A DNA stretch of 64,000 bases, taken from positions 682,001 through 746,000 of the forward strand of contig CAVQBJ010000008.1 in NCBI GenBank assembly GCA_963710725.1, given 5' to 3'. The notes under the pieces are model-generated. The model ran no database searches and was not told the DNA's origin. It was given only the letters and a program-made list of their open reading frames with translations. Positions within the stretch are counted from its first letter, which is position 1; each line of letters starts with the position of its first letter. Source of the DNA: CAVQBJ01 sp963710725. Lineage in GTDB: Bacteria; Actinomycetota; Thermoleophilia; Solirubrobacterales; Solirubrobacteraceae. Shown piece after piece: positions 29,602-37,347 of this stretch. A program made the position numbers and the translations under genes.

Positions 29602-30726
29602 TCAGGCCAGCCCACCCTCCACCGCGCGCAGGTCGGGCGGTCCGCCCCGCTCCAGCCAGGCCGGCAGGCCGGCGACGAAGTCGCCGAGCGCCTGGCGGTA
29701 GCGGGTGAGCGAGCGCAGGGACACCCACTCCTGTGGCCCGTGGTGCCCGCCGCCGACGGGACCGAACTCCACGGCGGGCACACCCGCCTCGAGGAATGAG
29801 ATCGCGTCGGACGCTCCGTCGCGGCCGATCGACAGCGCCTCGCCCTCGATCGAGCGGCTGACCGCGTCGCGCAGGGCGAGCACGTACGGATTGCTGCGCG
29901 ACACCGTCGCGGGGGCGCGGGTGAAGCTGCGCAGCAGCTCGATGTCGGGGATCCCGCGGATCTGGGCGAGAATGGCGTGCGGGTCCTGCTCGGGGAGGTA
30001 GCGGATGTCCACGACCATCTCGCACCGGTCCGGGACCTTGTTGAACGCGTCGCCGCCGCTGATTCGCGCGAGGTTGATCGAGGGGCGATCGAACAGCTCG
30101 GAGGACTCGCGGCTGAACGGGAGCGTCTCGATGCGGCGGAAGGCATCGACCGCCTTCAGGATCGCGTTGTCGCCGAGCCACGGAGTCGATCCGTGGGCGG
30201 CGGTGCCCACCAGTTGCAGGCGCAGCGCCAGGACGCCCTTGGCCTGCACGCCGATCAGCAGCTCGGTCGGCTCGCCGGTGATCGCGAAGCTCCCAGCGAG
30301 CCCCTGCCCGACAAGCGCGTCCGTGGAGCGGGTCTCGACGTCCTCGGCCTCCTCGTCGGGTACGCACATGAACCGCACGCGCACGCGATCCTGCGCCACG
30401 GCGTCGCGGACGGTGCACATCATGGCCCCGAGCGCGCCCTTCATGTCGTAGGCGCCGCGCCCGTACAGCCGGTCCCCCTCCACGCGGGGCTCGAACTGGC
30501 CCGAATGGGCAGGCACGACATCGATGTGCCCGTGCAGGACGACGCACGGCCCATCCGGCGGCCCGACCTCGGTGACGAGCACCGGCAGCCCGTTATGCGT
30601 CTGCGCGGCGACGGGCAGGTCGCGAGCTTCGAGCCACCCCTTGACGAACTCCGCGGCCCGCTGGATCCCCTCGGGCTCCGAGGTGTCGTAGCTGATGAGC
30701 CGCTCGGCCAGCGAATGCTCGTCCAC
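29602..30726 (-). CDS. M20-family metallopeptidase (ArgE/DapE/CPG2-like)
   Basis: A 374-residue di-zinc amidohydrolase or exopeptidase. Metal and catalytic motifs are VVLHGHIDVVPA (first His/Asp), RGAYDMKGALGAM (bridging Asp), CVPDEEAED (catalytic Glu) and ITGEPTEL. The lid domain is LVGTAAHGSTPWLGDNA and the last zinc His is in GGGHHGPQEWV. I took the GTG at 30724-30726 (VDEHSLAERLISYDTSEPEG), the usual family N-terminus. Exact substrate is unknown. Only 24 bp separate it from the divergent gene at 30751. Confidence 0.9.
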   Translation of the reverse strand: MDEHSLAERLISYDTSEPEGIQRAAEFVKGWLEARDLPVAAQTHNGLPVLVTEVGPPDGPCVVLHGHIDVVPAHSGQFEPRVEGDRLYGRGAYDMKGALGAMMCTVRDAVAQDRVRVRFMCVPDEEAEDVETRSTDALVGQGLAGSFAITGEPTELLIGVQAKGVLALRLQLVGTAAHGSTPWLGDNAILKAVDAFRRIETLPFSRESSELFDRPSINLARISGGDAFNKVPDRCEMVVDIRYLPEQDPHAILAQIRGIPDIELLRSFTRAPATVSRSNPYVLALRDAVSRSIEGEALSIGRDGASDAISFLEAGVPAVEFGPVGGGHHGPQEWVSLRSLTRYRQALGDFVAGLPAWLERGGPPDLRAVEGGLA

Positions 30727-30750
30727 CGCCCCAGAGTAACCTGCCCGCGA

Positions 30751-31854
30751 ATGGCCGCGCGGATCGTCCTGTTCGGAGCCACCGGCTACACCGGGCGTCT
30801 CACGGCCGCGGCGCTCGTCGCGCGGGGGATCAGGCCGCTGCTCGCCAGCCGCAGCCACGAGGCCGTGCGTGACCTGGCCCGAGCGCTCGGCGGCCTCGAC
30901 TGGGGGCTCGCCGACGTCGCCGACCCGCCGAGCGTGCGAGCGCTCCTGCAGCACGGCGACGTGCTCGTGACCACCGTCGGGCCGTTCGCCCGCTTCGGCG
31001 ACGCCGCCGCGCAGGCGGCCATCGGCGCCGGCGCGCACTACATCGACTCGACCGGCGAGCCGGTGTTCATCCGCCGCATGTTCGAGCGCTACGGACCCGC
31101 GGCCGAGGCTGCCGGCGTCGGGTTGATCACGGCCTTCGGTGCCGACTGGGTGCCCGGGAACCTCGCCGGGGCGCTTGCCCTGCGCGAAGCGGGAGAGGCG
31201 GCGACGCGCGTCGACATCGGGTACTTCGTGATCGGCGGCCGCGGCACGCCGGCGATCTCGGGGGGGACGCGCGCGTCGGCCGTCGGCGCGATGCTCGATC
31301 CCGCCTTCGCCTGGCGTGATGGCGCGATCATCGCCGAGCATGGGGGCGCGCGCACGCTCGACTTCGAGGTCGATGGGCGCCGGCGTGCGGGGCTGTCGGT
31401 ACCCGGGAGCGAGCACTACACGCTGCCCCGACTGGCCCCGTCGCTGCGCGACGTCGATGTCTACCTCGGCGTCGCCGGTTCGGCGGCCGGGGCGCTGCGG
31501 GTGATGAGCGGCGGCCTGGCCGCTGCCCTGCGCCTGCCCGGCGCCCGACGTGCGTTCGGCGCGGCCTCGCAGCGGCTCCTCCGGGGGTCGACCGGCGGCC
31601 CCGATGCCGCGGAGCGGGCGAAGACGCGGATGCACACCGTCGCCGTCGCGCGCGACGCGCAGGGCACGCAACTCGCGGCCGTTCACGTCGCCGGCGCCAA
31701 CGTCTACGACTTCACCGCGGCGATCCTCGCCTGGGGCGCGAGCACGGCGCTGAAGGTCGGGCTGCGCGGCAGCGGCGCACTCGGACCGGTCGACGCGTTC
31801 GGGCTGGACGTCCTCCAGGCGGGTTGCCGCGAGGCGGGACTGCACCGCGTGTAG
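30751..31854 (+). CDS. Saccharopine dehydrogenase-like NAD(P)-binding protein
   Basis: A 367-residue protein with an N-terminal Rossmann motif IVLFGATGYTGRLTAAALV, then LASRSHEAV and VLVTTVGPFARFGDAAAQAA, AGAHYIDSTGEP. This is the arrangement of the saccharopine-dehydrogenase-like oxidoreductases (trans-acting enoyl reductase relatives) in actinobacteria. Lysine metabolism is not implied. The C-terminal half includes VAVARDAQGTQLAAVHVAG. Function unproven. It ends 8 bp before the tail-collar gene on the opposite strand. Confidence 0.8.
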   Translation: MAARIVLFGATGYTGRLTAAALVARGIRPLLASRSHEAVRDLARALGGLDWGLADVADPPSVRALLQHGDVLVTTVGPFARFGDAAAQAAIGAGAHYIDSTGEPVFIRRMFERYGPAAEAAGVGLITAFGADWVPGNLAGALALREAGEAATRVDIGYFVIGGRGTPAISGGTRASAVGAMLDPAFAWRDGAIIAEHGGARTLDFEVDGRRRAGLSVPGSEHYTLPRLAPSLRDVDVYLGVAGSAAGALRVMSGGLAAALRLPGARRAFGAASQRLLRGSTGGPDAAERAKTRMHTVAVARDAQGTQLAAVHVAGANVYDFTAAILAWGASTALKVGLRGSGALGPVDAFGLDVLQAGCREAGLHRV

Positions 31855-31862
31855 CGCCGAGC

Positions 31863-32369
31863 TCAGCTGCGCGACGGGAAGACGCCCGTGAGGGCGATGA
31901 TGTAGGTGATGGCCAGCGACGGCTGCAGGTTGGGGTGCGGTTGATTGCCGCCCGCCACGCCCGCCGCGGCGGGATTCAGCTGACTGTTGGCCGTGGCGCC
32001 GTAGTAGCCGCCCCCCGACGGGTAGCCGTTCGTCGGCGAGCTGCTCGTCCGCGGCTGGTTCGACGCCGCCAGCGGGTGGCTGTGCTCGGGCATCTGCCCC
32101 TGCGTGAGGGTGACGCTCTCGGTGCCGACGACCTCGCCGACCGTATAGGGACTCAGGCCGGCGCCCTGCCCCATGCCCACCGGCACGCGGCTCCGTAGGT
32201 CGGGGAGGGCGAACGTGCTCACCCCATCACCGCCGTAGAACGTGCCGATGACCGAGAACAGCGCTGGGTTCTGGGCGATCGACATCAGCGACCCGTCGCA
32301 GAGCGCAAACCCGGTCGGCGCGAAGTTGCCCGCGAAGATCTTGACCTCTCCCAGGTATGGCGTTGACAT
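31863..32369 (-). CDS. Phage tail-collar (microcystin-dependent protein-like) protein, copy 1
   Basis: 168 residues, resembling short tail-fibre/collar proteins of the MdpB type. It begins YLGEVKIFAGNFAPTGFALC and has DGSLMSIAQNPALFSVIGT, YGGDGVSTFALPDLRSRVPV and MPEHSH, ending with a hydrophobic strand and GVFPSRS. The middle contains a Ser/Gly-rich variable segment. No phage structural genes surround it; homologues occur in chromosomal sets in soil bacteria, and a surface or extracellular adhesive role is inferred. It is 9 bp downstream of the twin-arginine DUF6916-like gene. Confidence 0.88.
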   Translation of the reverse strand: MSTPYLGEVKIFAGNFAPTGFALCDGSLMSIAQNPALFSVIGTFYGGDGVSTFALPDLRSRVPVGMGQGAGLSPYTVGEVVGTESVTLTQGQMPEHSHPLAASNQPRTSSSPTNGYPSGGGYYGATANSQLNPAAAGVAGGNQPHPNLQPSLAITYIIALTGVFPSRS

Positions 32370-32378
32370 CGACTCCTC

Positions 32379-32861
32379 CTACGGGCGGCGCGGGTGCGCG
32401 TGGTTGATGACGGCGGCGTAGTACTGCGGACCGCGCTCGATGCTCGCCGGCGTCAGCAGCAGCCGAGGCGACCCGAGCCTCGGCGCGCGGATCGTCACGA
32501 GGGCCTGCGGCAGCCGCGGCGAGGCGGGGCCGCGGAAGAGCAGCGCGAAGCTCTGCTCCGGGTCGGCCGATGCCCCGGTGCCGGGCCCGGGAAGATCTTC
32601 GATCGAGGCCAGGCGCGCCGCCACCGAGGTCCCGTCGCCGAGACCGAGCTCGACGCGCCGGCCGACGAACGGCGCGAAGCGCGATCGCGTGAGCGCCGAT
32701 TGGCCGGATGCGCGAAGGCCGAGCGGTACGGCCCGCTCGAGCTCGGCGACGGCCACGGCCCCGATCGCCATGCCCGAGAGCGCCAGCAGTCGGCGACGCG
32801 TGACGACGGTCCATTGATGCGGGAGGCCAGCCGCGGCGGGCGTGACGGTGCGCCCGTCCAT
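32379..32861 (-). CDS. Exported DUF6916-like protein with twin-arginine signal, copy A
   Basis: 160 residues. The N-terminus has VTRRRLLALSGMAIGAVAVA, a twin-arginine (Tat) motif plus hydrophobic segment. The remainder aligns by eye with two other proteins in the window (34546-35475 and 35491-35787). The shared pattern is L-x-R-S-x-F near the start, a DGT turn, FALLFRGP, RLPQ, a G-x-x-x-x-L-x-P strand and YYAAVINHAHP. I recall this family as DUF6916, seen next to tail-collar genes; function unknown. Its ATG overlaps the stop of the collagen-like gene (ATGA). Confidence 0.75.
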   Translation of the reverse strand: MDGRTVTPAAAGLPHQWTVVTRRRLLALSGMAIGAVAVAELERAVPLGLRASGQSALTRSRFAPFVGRRVELGLGDGTSVAARLASIEDLPGPGTGASADPEQSFALLFRGPASPRLPQALVTIRAPRLGSPRLLLTPASIERGPQYYAAVINHAHPRRP

Positions 32862-34072
32862 CAGCGAAGCGCGGCGGTCCAGTGGATGTTGTCGACGATC
32901 TGGCCGCTGCTGTTGACGATCTGGACGGTGATCGTGTCGCCGGCGGCGAACGACGGCATGTCCGTCACATCCGAGCACGTGCGGCTCGGCAGCGTGATCG
33001 TGCAGGTCACCGCAGTGGCGACGTCGTTACGCTCGACCGTCGCGACGACCGTCCCGGTGGCGCCGGTGGACGGGGACGCGACGACGTAGAGGTCCGAGAG
33101 CGTGCCGGACACCGGCAGGATCGAATCGCCCGCGGCGCTCGTCGCCGCCGGGTTGGCGCCCCCGCCGAGGCCGACGAACCCGGTGGTGCCGGCATCGATG
33201 CTGTCCACGGCTCCTGCGAGCACGCTCGAGGCTCCCGCCGGGCCGGTTGGACCGGGCGGCCCGGGCGGTCCAGTCGCACCGGCCGGACCCGGTGTTCCGA
33301 CGCCCGCAGCGCCGGTCGTACCCTGCGGGCCGGCCGGGCCCGTCACACCCGCTGGACCCTGTGGTCCGGTGACACCCTGAGGGCCGGAGGGGCCGACGCT
33401 GCCCGTCACGCCAGGCGGGCCCTGCGGGCCGGTCGCACCCGTCGCGCCCGGCGCTCCGTTCGCGCCCGGAGCGCCGGCCGGCCCGGTCGCACCCGGGGCG
33501 CCGCTGGCGCCCGGAGCGCCCGGAGCGCCGGCCGGCCCGGTCGTACCCGGGGCGCCGTTGGCGCCCGGAGCGCCCTGAGCGCCGGCCGGCCCGGTCGCAC
33601 CCGGGGCGCCGTTGGCGCCCGGAGCGCCCTGAGGGCCGGTCGGCCCGGGCGCGCCCGGCGCGCCGTTCGCGCCCGGAGCGCCCTGCGGCCCGGTCGCACC
33701 GGCGGGACCCTGGGGGCCGGTCACGCCCTGGGGACCGGCGGGCCCGACGCTCCCGGTGACGCCCGGCGGGCCCTGCGGCCCGGTCGGACCGGTGGCGCCG
33801 ATCGTCCCACGGGTCCCGGTCGGTCCGGTCGGGCCCGTCGCGCCCCTCGGCCCCGGCGGTCCGGGGACGCAGGCGAAGAAGAAGCAGAAGAACGGCGTGG
33901 CGCGCACGATGGCGTGCCCGGGTCCGGTGTCGTTGCGCGCGGACGCCTCCGCCAGCGTTCCGGCGAGCGCCTGGAAGCCGATGATCAGGCTGACCACAGC
34001 CGCGAAACCCCCGCGCCGCAGTCGCCGCGACCGCCCGCTGGAGGACCGGCACATCCTCACCCCGTGCCGCAT
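32861..34072 (-). CDS. Secreted collagen-like protein with C-terminal beta domain
   Basis: 403 residues. A strongly basic n-region (RSRRLRRGG) and hydrophobic core form a signal peptide ending about AEASA-R (residue 45). An unusual PFFCFFFACVP (residues 60-70) directly precedes about 70 Gly-X-Y triplets (71-281), rich in GPTG, GPQG, GANG and GAPG. The last 122 residues form a compact domain (SSVLAGAVDSIDAG...DTITVQIVNSSGQIVDN) like the globular trimerising ends of bacterial collagen-like proteins such as BclA. Likely a trimeric surface filament. The ATG at 34070-34072 is preferred; ATG 34052-34054 behind GGGGTGAGG is an alternative. Confidence 0.85.
   Translation of the reverse strand: MRHGVRMCRSSSGRSRRLRRGGFAAVVSLIIGFQALAGTLAEASARNDTGPGHAIVRATPFFCFFFACVPGPPGPRGATGPTGPTGTRGTIGATGPTGPQGPPGVTGSVGPAGPQGVTGPQGPAGATGPQGAPGANGAPGAPGPTGPQGAPGANGAPGATGPAGAQGAPGANGAPGTTGPAGAPGAPGASGAPGATGPAGAPGANGAPGATGATGPQGPPGVTGSVGPSGPQGVTGPQGPAGVTGPAGPQGTTGAAGVGTPGPAGATGPPGPPGPTGPAGASSVLAGAVDSIDAGTTGFVGLGGGANPAATSAAGDSILPVSGTLSDLYVVASPSTGATGTVVATVERNDVATAVTCTITLPSRTCSDVTDMPSFAAGDTITVQIVNSSGQIVDNIHWTAALR
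33230..33862 (-). repeat. Collagen Gly-X-Y coding repeat
   Basis: About 210 codons of imperfect 9-bp-phased repeats encode Gly-X-Y triplets. Longer units recur (GAPGANGAPGATGPAGAQ-type, roughly 45-54 bp; and a GPPGVTGSVGPxGPQGVTGP block twice). Such repeats are prone to slippage and to assembly collapse. Confidence 0.85.
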
Positions 34073-34131
34073 CTCACCACTGTCTCCGACCGCGCCGGGC
34101 ATGTCAATACCGCTTGCGGATTTGTTACTGC

Positions 34132-34470
34132 TCAACCGGCCGGTCGCCCGTTCACGAAGCCGTTGAGACCGCTGTAGGTCACGTCGCCGCGGCGGTCCGT
34201 GGCGGTCACGGTGATGGGCAGCTGATGGCCGCTCGCGAGCGTGGCGGTGCAATAGAAACGAACGCCTTTCACCGCGACGACGCCCTTCGGGCAGCTGACG
34301 ATCGTGATGATGTGCTGCTGCTGGGCGATGCTGATCTCGATCGCCTTCTCGACGACCGTGTGATCGATCACCGTCGTGCTGCCCCCACATCCGGACAGCG
34401 CGAGCGCGCCGGCCAGGACCGCAGCCAGCGGGCGCGCGAGGGGAATCGAGCTGTTGGCGGAGGCGTGCAT
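34132..34470 (-). CDS. DUF4333-type lipoprotein
   Basis: 112 residues with a lipoprotein signal peptide. A hydrophobic stretch ends in the lipobox LSGC (Cys 28) followed by GG. The mature part has IVSCPKGVVAVKGVRFYCTA, the paired-Cys core of the actinobacterial DUF4333 domain, and then TVTATDRRGDVTYSG. Role unknown; it is membrane-anchored on the outer face. The ATG is at 34468-34470. It lies 60 bp upstream of the collagen-like gene and is divergent from the twin-arginine protein at 34546. Confidence 0.85.
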   Translation of the reverse strand: MHASANSSIPLARPLAAVLAGALALSGCGGSTTVIDHTVVEKAIEISIAQQQHIITIVSCPKGVVAVKGVRFYCTATLASGHQLPITVTATDRRGDVTYSGLNGFVNGRPAG

Positions 34471-34507
34471 GGCCGATCGTGGGCGCACCCTACCGGCCCC
34501 GGCAGCG

Positions 34508-34536
34508 TTGCTTTGCCGAGGTCTGGCCACTATTGT
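34508..34536 (+). promoter_or_regulatory. Promoter of the DUF6916-like pair
   Basis: TTGCTT (34508-34513) and TATTGT (34531-34536) with exactly 17 bp between them on the plus strand. The -10 ends 9 nt before the ATG, so the predicted transcript is nearly leaderless. Confidence 0.45.
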
Positions 34537-34545
34537 GGATGGCCG

Positions 34546-35475
34546 ATGAGCGATCACTCGTTCAACCTCACCCGACGGGCCATGCTGCATACCGGCGGCG
34601 TGGCGTCGGCGGGACTGTGGATCGGCCTCCACCCCGGCCTCGCGCGAGCCATGAGCGCCGCCTCCGGCGCCGCGAGCTCGGCCACCAGCGCCTCGACGCC
34701 CGACTTCCTCAAGCGCTCCACCTACACGAGCCTGTCGAGCCCCGCGTTCACCGACGTATCCGACGGCTCGCAGAGCCTCCAGCTGTCGCTCGTCGGCGAC
34801 CTGGACGATCCGTCGCTGATCGGCGCTGACGACGCCTTCCGGCTCGCGCTCACCTCGAGCGGCACGCCGCTGGACGGAGGCATACGGACGCTGAGCCACC
34901 CGCAGATCGGGCAGTTCGACGTGTTCATCTCGCCCGTCGGGATGCCCGGCTCCACCACGACCTACGAGGTGATCGTCGATCGCGCCGTGACCGCCGACCC
35001 GGTGGCAGCGGCGCCGGCACCGACCTCGCCGGCCGCGACGAGCCCCGCCGGGAGCGCCTCCGCGACGACGCAGACGGCGCCCGGCCCGTCCGCCGGGGCG
35101 GCAGGCGGATCGAGCCCGGGCGGCGCCGCGACGTCGTCGGGCACCGGTGAGGCGGGCCGTTCCGGCATCGCCACCGCGGAGCAGGTCGTCGCGCACGAGA
35201 GCGTGGTGCGTCGTGTCACCGTCCGCCGCGCCGCCGGCGGCGTGATCGTCGATGTCTTCCTGCGCCCCGGCGCCGACGTGGCATCCCTGCGCGTCGGGCT
35301 GCGCCGCGGCGGCCACCGGCTCGCGGCCGCGGGCGCGAAGGTTCACGGCGCGCACACCCGCCTCGAGCTGCACACGCACCACCGCCCGGCGGCCGGGCAC
35401 TACGACGCGGTGGTCACGGCGAACGCCGCCCACGGCGCGCCGCAGATCACCGTCTTTCCCGTCGCGCTTCACTGA
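34546..35475 (+). CDS. Exported DUF6916-like protein with twin-arginine signal and Ala/Pro-rich linker, copy B
   Basis: 309 residues from the ATG at 34546-34548. NLTRRAMLHTGGVASAGLWIG is a Tat-type signal. The DUF6916-like domain (about 50-155) runs from FLKRSTYTSL through DDAFRLALTSSG and LSHPQIGQFDVFISPVG to TTYEVIVDR. An Ala/Ser/Pro/Gly-rich linker (about 160-215) leads to a small C-terminal beta domain (VVRRVTVRRAAGGVIVDVFLR...HYDAVVTANAAHG). Function unknown; exported and probably surface-exposed. The soluble homologue follows 15 bp downstream. Confidence 0.78.
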   Translation: MSDHSFNLTRRAMLHTGGVASAGLWIGLHPGLARAMSAASGAASSATSASTPDFLKRSTYTSLSSPAFTDVSDGSQSLQLSLVGDLDDPSLIGADDAFRLALTSSGTPLDGGIRTLSHPQIGQFDVFISPVGMPGSTTTYEVIVDRAVTADPVAAAPAPTSPAATSPAGSASATTQTAPGPSAGAAGGSSPGGAATSSGTGEAGRSGIATAEQVVAHESVVRRVTVRRAAGGVIVDVFLRPGADVASLRVGLRRGGHRLAAAGAKVHGAHTRLELHTHHRPAAGHYDAVVTANAAHGAPQITVFPVALH

Positions 35476-35490
35476 GCGCGCCCCGCGCTG

Positions 35491-35787
35491 GTGGTCGAGA
35501 GCTTCACGCTGCAGACGTTCTCCGTCCACGTCGACGAGGACTTCACGGTCGCGCTCCCGGACGGCACCGAGCTGACCGCGCGCCTCATCGAGGCGACGGC
35601 TCTGGGCGGTTCGCCGGCGGAGGGCCTGCGCGCCCCGTTCTCGATCATCTTCCGCGGACCCGCCGGGCCGACCCTCTCCCAGGGGACCCACCAGCTCCGC
35701 CACCAGGCGATCGGCAGCTTCGAGGTGTTCCTGGTGCCGGTCCAGCCCGACGCCGGCGGGCCACGCTACGAGGCGGTGTTCGCCTGA
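35491..35787 (+). CDS. DUF6916-like protein, minimal form, copy C
   Basis: 98 residues, a single domain without signal. It runs ESFTLQTFSVHVDEDFTVAL, DGTELTARLIEA, APFSIIFRGPAGPTLSQGTH, FEVFLVPV and RYEAVFA. This is the most typical form of the family I recall as DUF6916, which accompanies tail-collar genes. The GTG start follows the upstream stop by 15 bp. Its 3' end overlaps the GNAT gene on the other strand by 22 bp. Confidence 0.8.
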   Translation: MVESFTLQTFSVHVDEDFTVALPDGTELTARLIEATALGGSPAEGLRAPFSIIFRGPAGPTLSQGTHQLRHQAIGSFEVFLVPVQPDAGGPRYEAVFA

Positions 35788-36287
35788 CCGTCGGGCGGGC
35801 GGGTCGGGTCCCAGCGCATCGCCAGGTGGACCTCGCCGTCGCCGACCACTCGGAAGCCGAGGCGCTCGTACAGTCGCCGCGCCGGGTTGTGTCGCTCGAC
35901 GTGCAGGCACACCGGACAGCCCCGCGTGCGGGCCTCGGCGACGAGCGCCCCGAGCAGGGAGCCGCCGACGCCGCGCCGGCGACTGGCGGTCAGCAGCCCG
36001 ACGTCGAGCAGGACGATCTCCGGGCCGCTGCGGTCGACCCACAGCCGCCCGCACGGCTCGCCGTCGACCACGACCACGTCGACCACGGCCTCCGGGTGAC
36101 TGGCGGCATAGGACCGTGCCTGCGCGGTGTACTGCATGCGCATGAGCGTCTCGACCGCCGCCTCGTCGAGCGCGAGCGGCGCAAGCTCGGCGCCGCGCAC
36201 GTCGGCGAACAGCCGCTGCAGGAACGCCTCGTCGGCGGGCGTGGCCGCCCGCAGCTCGATCGTCGGAGCGCCCGTCCGCGCCGTCAA
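35766..36287 (-). CDS. GNAT-family N-acetyltransferase
   Basis: 173 residues. GNAT core: ELRAATPADEAFLQRLFADV (motif C/D), LLDVGLLTASRRRGVGGSLL (acetyl-CoA pyrophosphate loop R-x-x-G-x-G), and the C-terminal NPARRLYERLGFRVVGDGEV. I choose TTG at 36285-36287, which overlaps the stop of the upstream tail-collar gene as TTGA; no ATG or GTG gives a proper N-terminus. It is the last gene of the eight-gene run. Such GNATs recur beside tail-collar triplets. Acceptor unknown. Confidence 0.83.
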   Translation of the reverse strand: MTARTGAPTIELRAATPADEAFLQRLFADVRGAELAPLALDEAAVETLMRMQYTAQARSYAASHPEAVVDVVVVDGEPCGRLWVDRSGPEIVLLDVGLLTASRRRGVGGSLLGALVAEARTRGCPVCLHVERHNPARRLYERLGFRVVGDGEVHLAMRWDPTRPPDGQANTAS

Positions 36288-36811
36288 CTGCGCGTCGGGA
36301 AGACGCCCACCAGCGCGATGCAGAAGTTGAGCGTCAGGTAGGGCATGAGGTTGTTGTGCGGCTGTCCGCCGCCGGTGACGCCGAGCGTGCGCGGATCGAG
36401 CCCTGCCCCCGAGGGTGCGGCGCTGACGTAGGCGAGACCGTCCGCGCTCGTCGTCAGCGAGTCGCCGGTGGCGGGGTCGTTGACGTTGCTCGCGCCGCGC
36501 CCGACGAACGCCTTGAAGCCGTGGTTGTGCGCGGGCATCTCGGTGGCGAGCAGCGTGAGCGAGTCCTCCCCGCCGGTCTCGCCGAGCACGCGAGGGCTCA
36601 GACCGGCCCCGTTGCCCATCCCCATCGGCACGCTGCCCTGCAGGTTGGGCAGCCCGAAGGTCGACGTGCCGTTGCCACCGTAGGTGGTTCCGAGCAGCGA
36701 GAACAGCGCCGTGTTCTGGGCGATCGACAAGAGCTGCCCGTCGCACATCGCCCACCCGACGGGGGCGAAGTTGAATCCGAAGACGCGGATCTCGGCGATG
36801 AATGGATCCAT
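36284..36811 (-). CDS. Phage tail-collar (microcystin-dependent protein-like) protein, copy 2
   Basis: 175 residues. It opens FIAEIRVFGFNFAPVGWAMC, then DGQLLSIAQNTALFSLLGTT, YGGNGTSTFGLPNLQGSVPM, the conserved EMPAHNH turn, and ends GVFPTRS. All four copies share the fold-defining N- and C-terminal blocks but differ in the central segment (here FKAFVGRGASNVNDPATGDS), the likely exposed face. It is 11 bp downstream of copy 3 and translationally coupled to the GNAT gene. Confidence 0.9.
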   Translation of the reverse strand: MDPFIAEIRVFGFNFAPVGWAMCDGQLLSIAQNTALFSLLGTTYGGNGTSTFGLPNLQGSVPMGMGNGAGLSPRVLGETGGEDSLTLLATEMPAHNHGFKAFVGRGASNVNDPATGDSLTTSADGLAYVSAAPSGAGLDPRTLGVTGGGQPHNNLMPYLTLNFCIALVGVFPTRS

Positions 36812-36822
36812 GCTCTCCTACC

Positions 36823-37338
36823 TCAGCTCTGCGATGGGAAGACGCCGAACAGCGAGATGATGAAGCTCACGCACTGGAACGGCTGGAGGTTGTCGTGGGG
36901 TTGGGAGCCGCCGGCCTGGGCGACCGTGCCGCCGTTGAGCGACACGTTGGGCGCGTCGGCGCTGTAGAGGGCGGTGGCGGCGCTGGCGGCGAGCAGGTTC
37001 GCGCCCGGCCCGGGCTGGGCGCCGGGCGCCGTGCTCACCAGGGCGGTGTGGGAGTGGGCCGGGATCTGGTTGCCGTTCACCGTGACGTCCTCGACCCCCC
37101 CGAGCTCGCCGATCACATAGTCGGACATCCCGTTACTCCCCTGATGGACGGGCACGCGCCCCTGCAGGTTGGGCAGGCCGTACGTGTTCTGGCCGTCGCC
37201 GCCGTAGGTGGTGCCGATCAGCTGGAACAGGGTCGGGTTCTCGGAGATCGACAGGAGCTGGCCGTTGCAGAAGTCCCAGCCAAAGGGGGCGAAGTTCCCC
37301 CCGAACATCCTGATCTCGCCGACGTAGGCCTGTGACAT
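36823..37338 (-). CDS. Phage tail-collar (microcystin-dependent protein-like) protein, copy 3
   Basis: 171 residues with YVGEIRMFGGNFAPFGWDFC, NGQLLSISENPTLFQLIGTT, YGGDGQNTYGLPNLQGRVPV, QIPAHSHTAL and the ending GVFPSQS. The central variable segment is Ala/Asn-rich (NLLAASAATALYSAD). Of the four copies, this and copies 2 and 4 form the tandem triplet usually seen for this family. It lies 9 bp downstream of copy 4. Confidence 0.9.
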   Translation of the reverse strand: MSQAYVGEIRMFGGNFAPFGWDFCNGQLLSISENPTLFQLIGTTYGGDGQNTYGLPNLQGRVPVHQGSNGMSDYVIGELGGVEDVTVNGNQIPAHSHTALVSTAPGAQPGPGANLLAASAATALYSADAPNVSLNGGTVAQAGGSQPHDNLQPFQCVSFIISLFGVFPSQS

Positions 37339-37347
37339 GGCAGCCGC

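Noticed and set aside
33230..33862. CRISPR-like or tandem DNA repeat
   Set aside because: The repeats are in frame, code for Gly-X-Y, and are too short and irregular for a CRISPR array; there are no cas genes.
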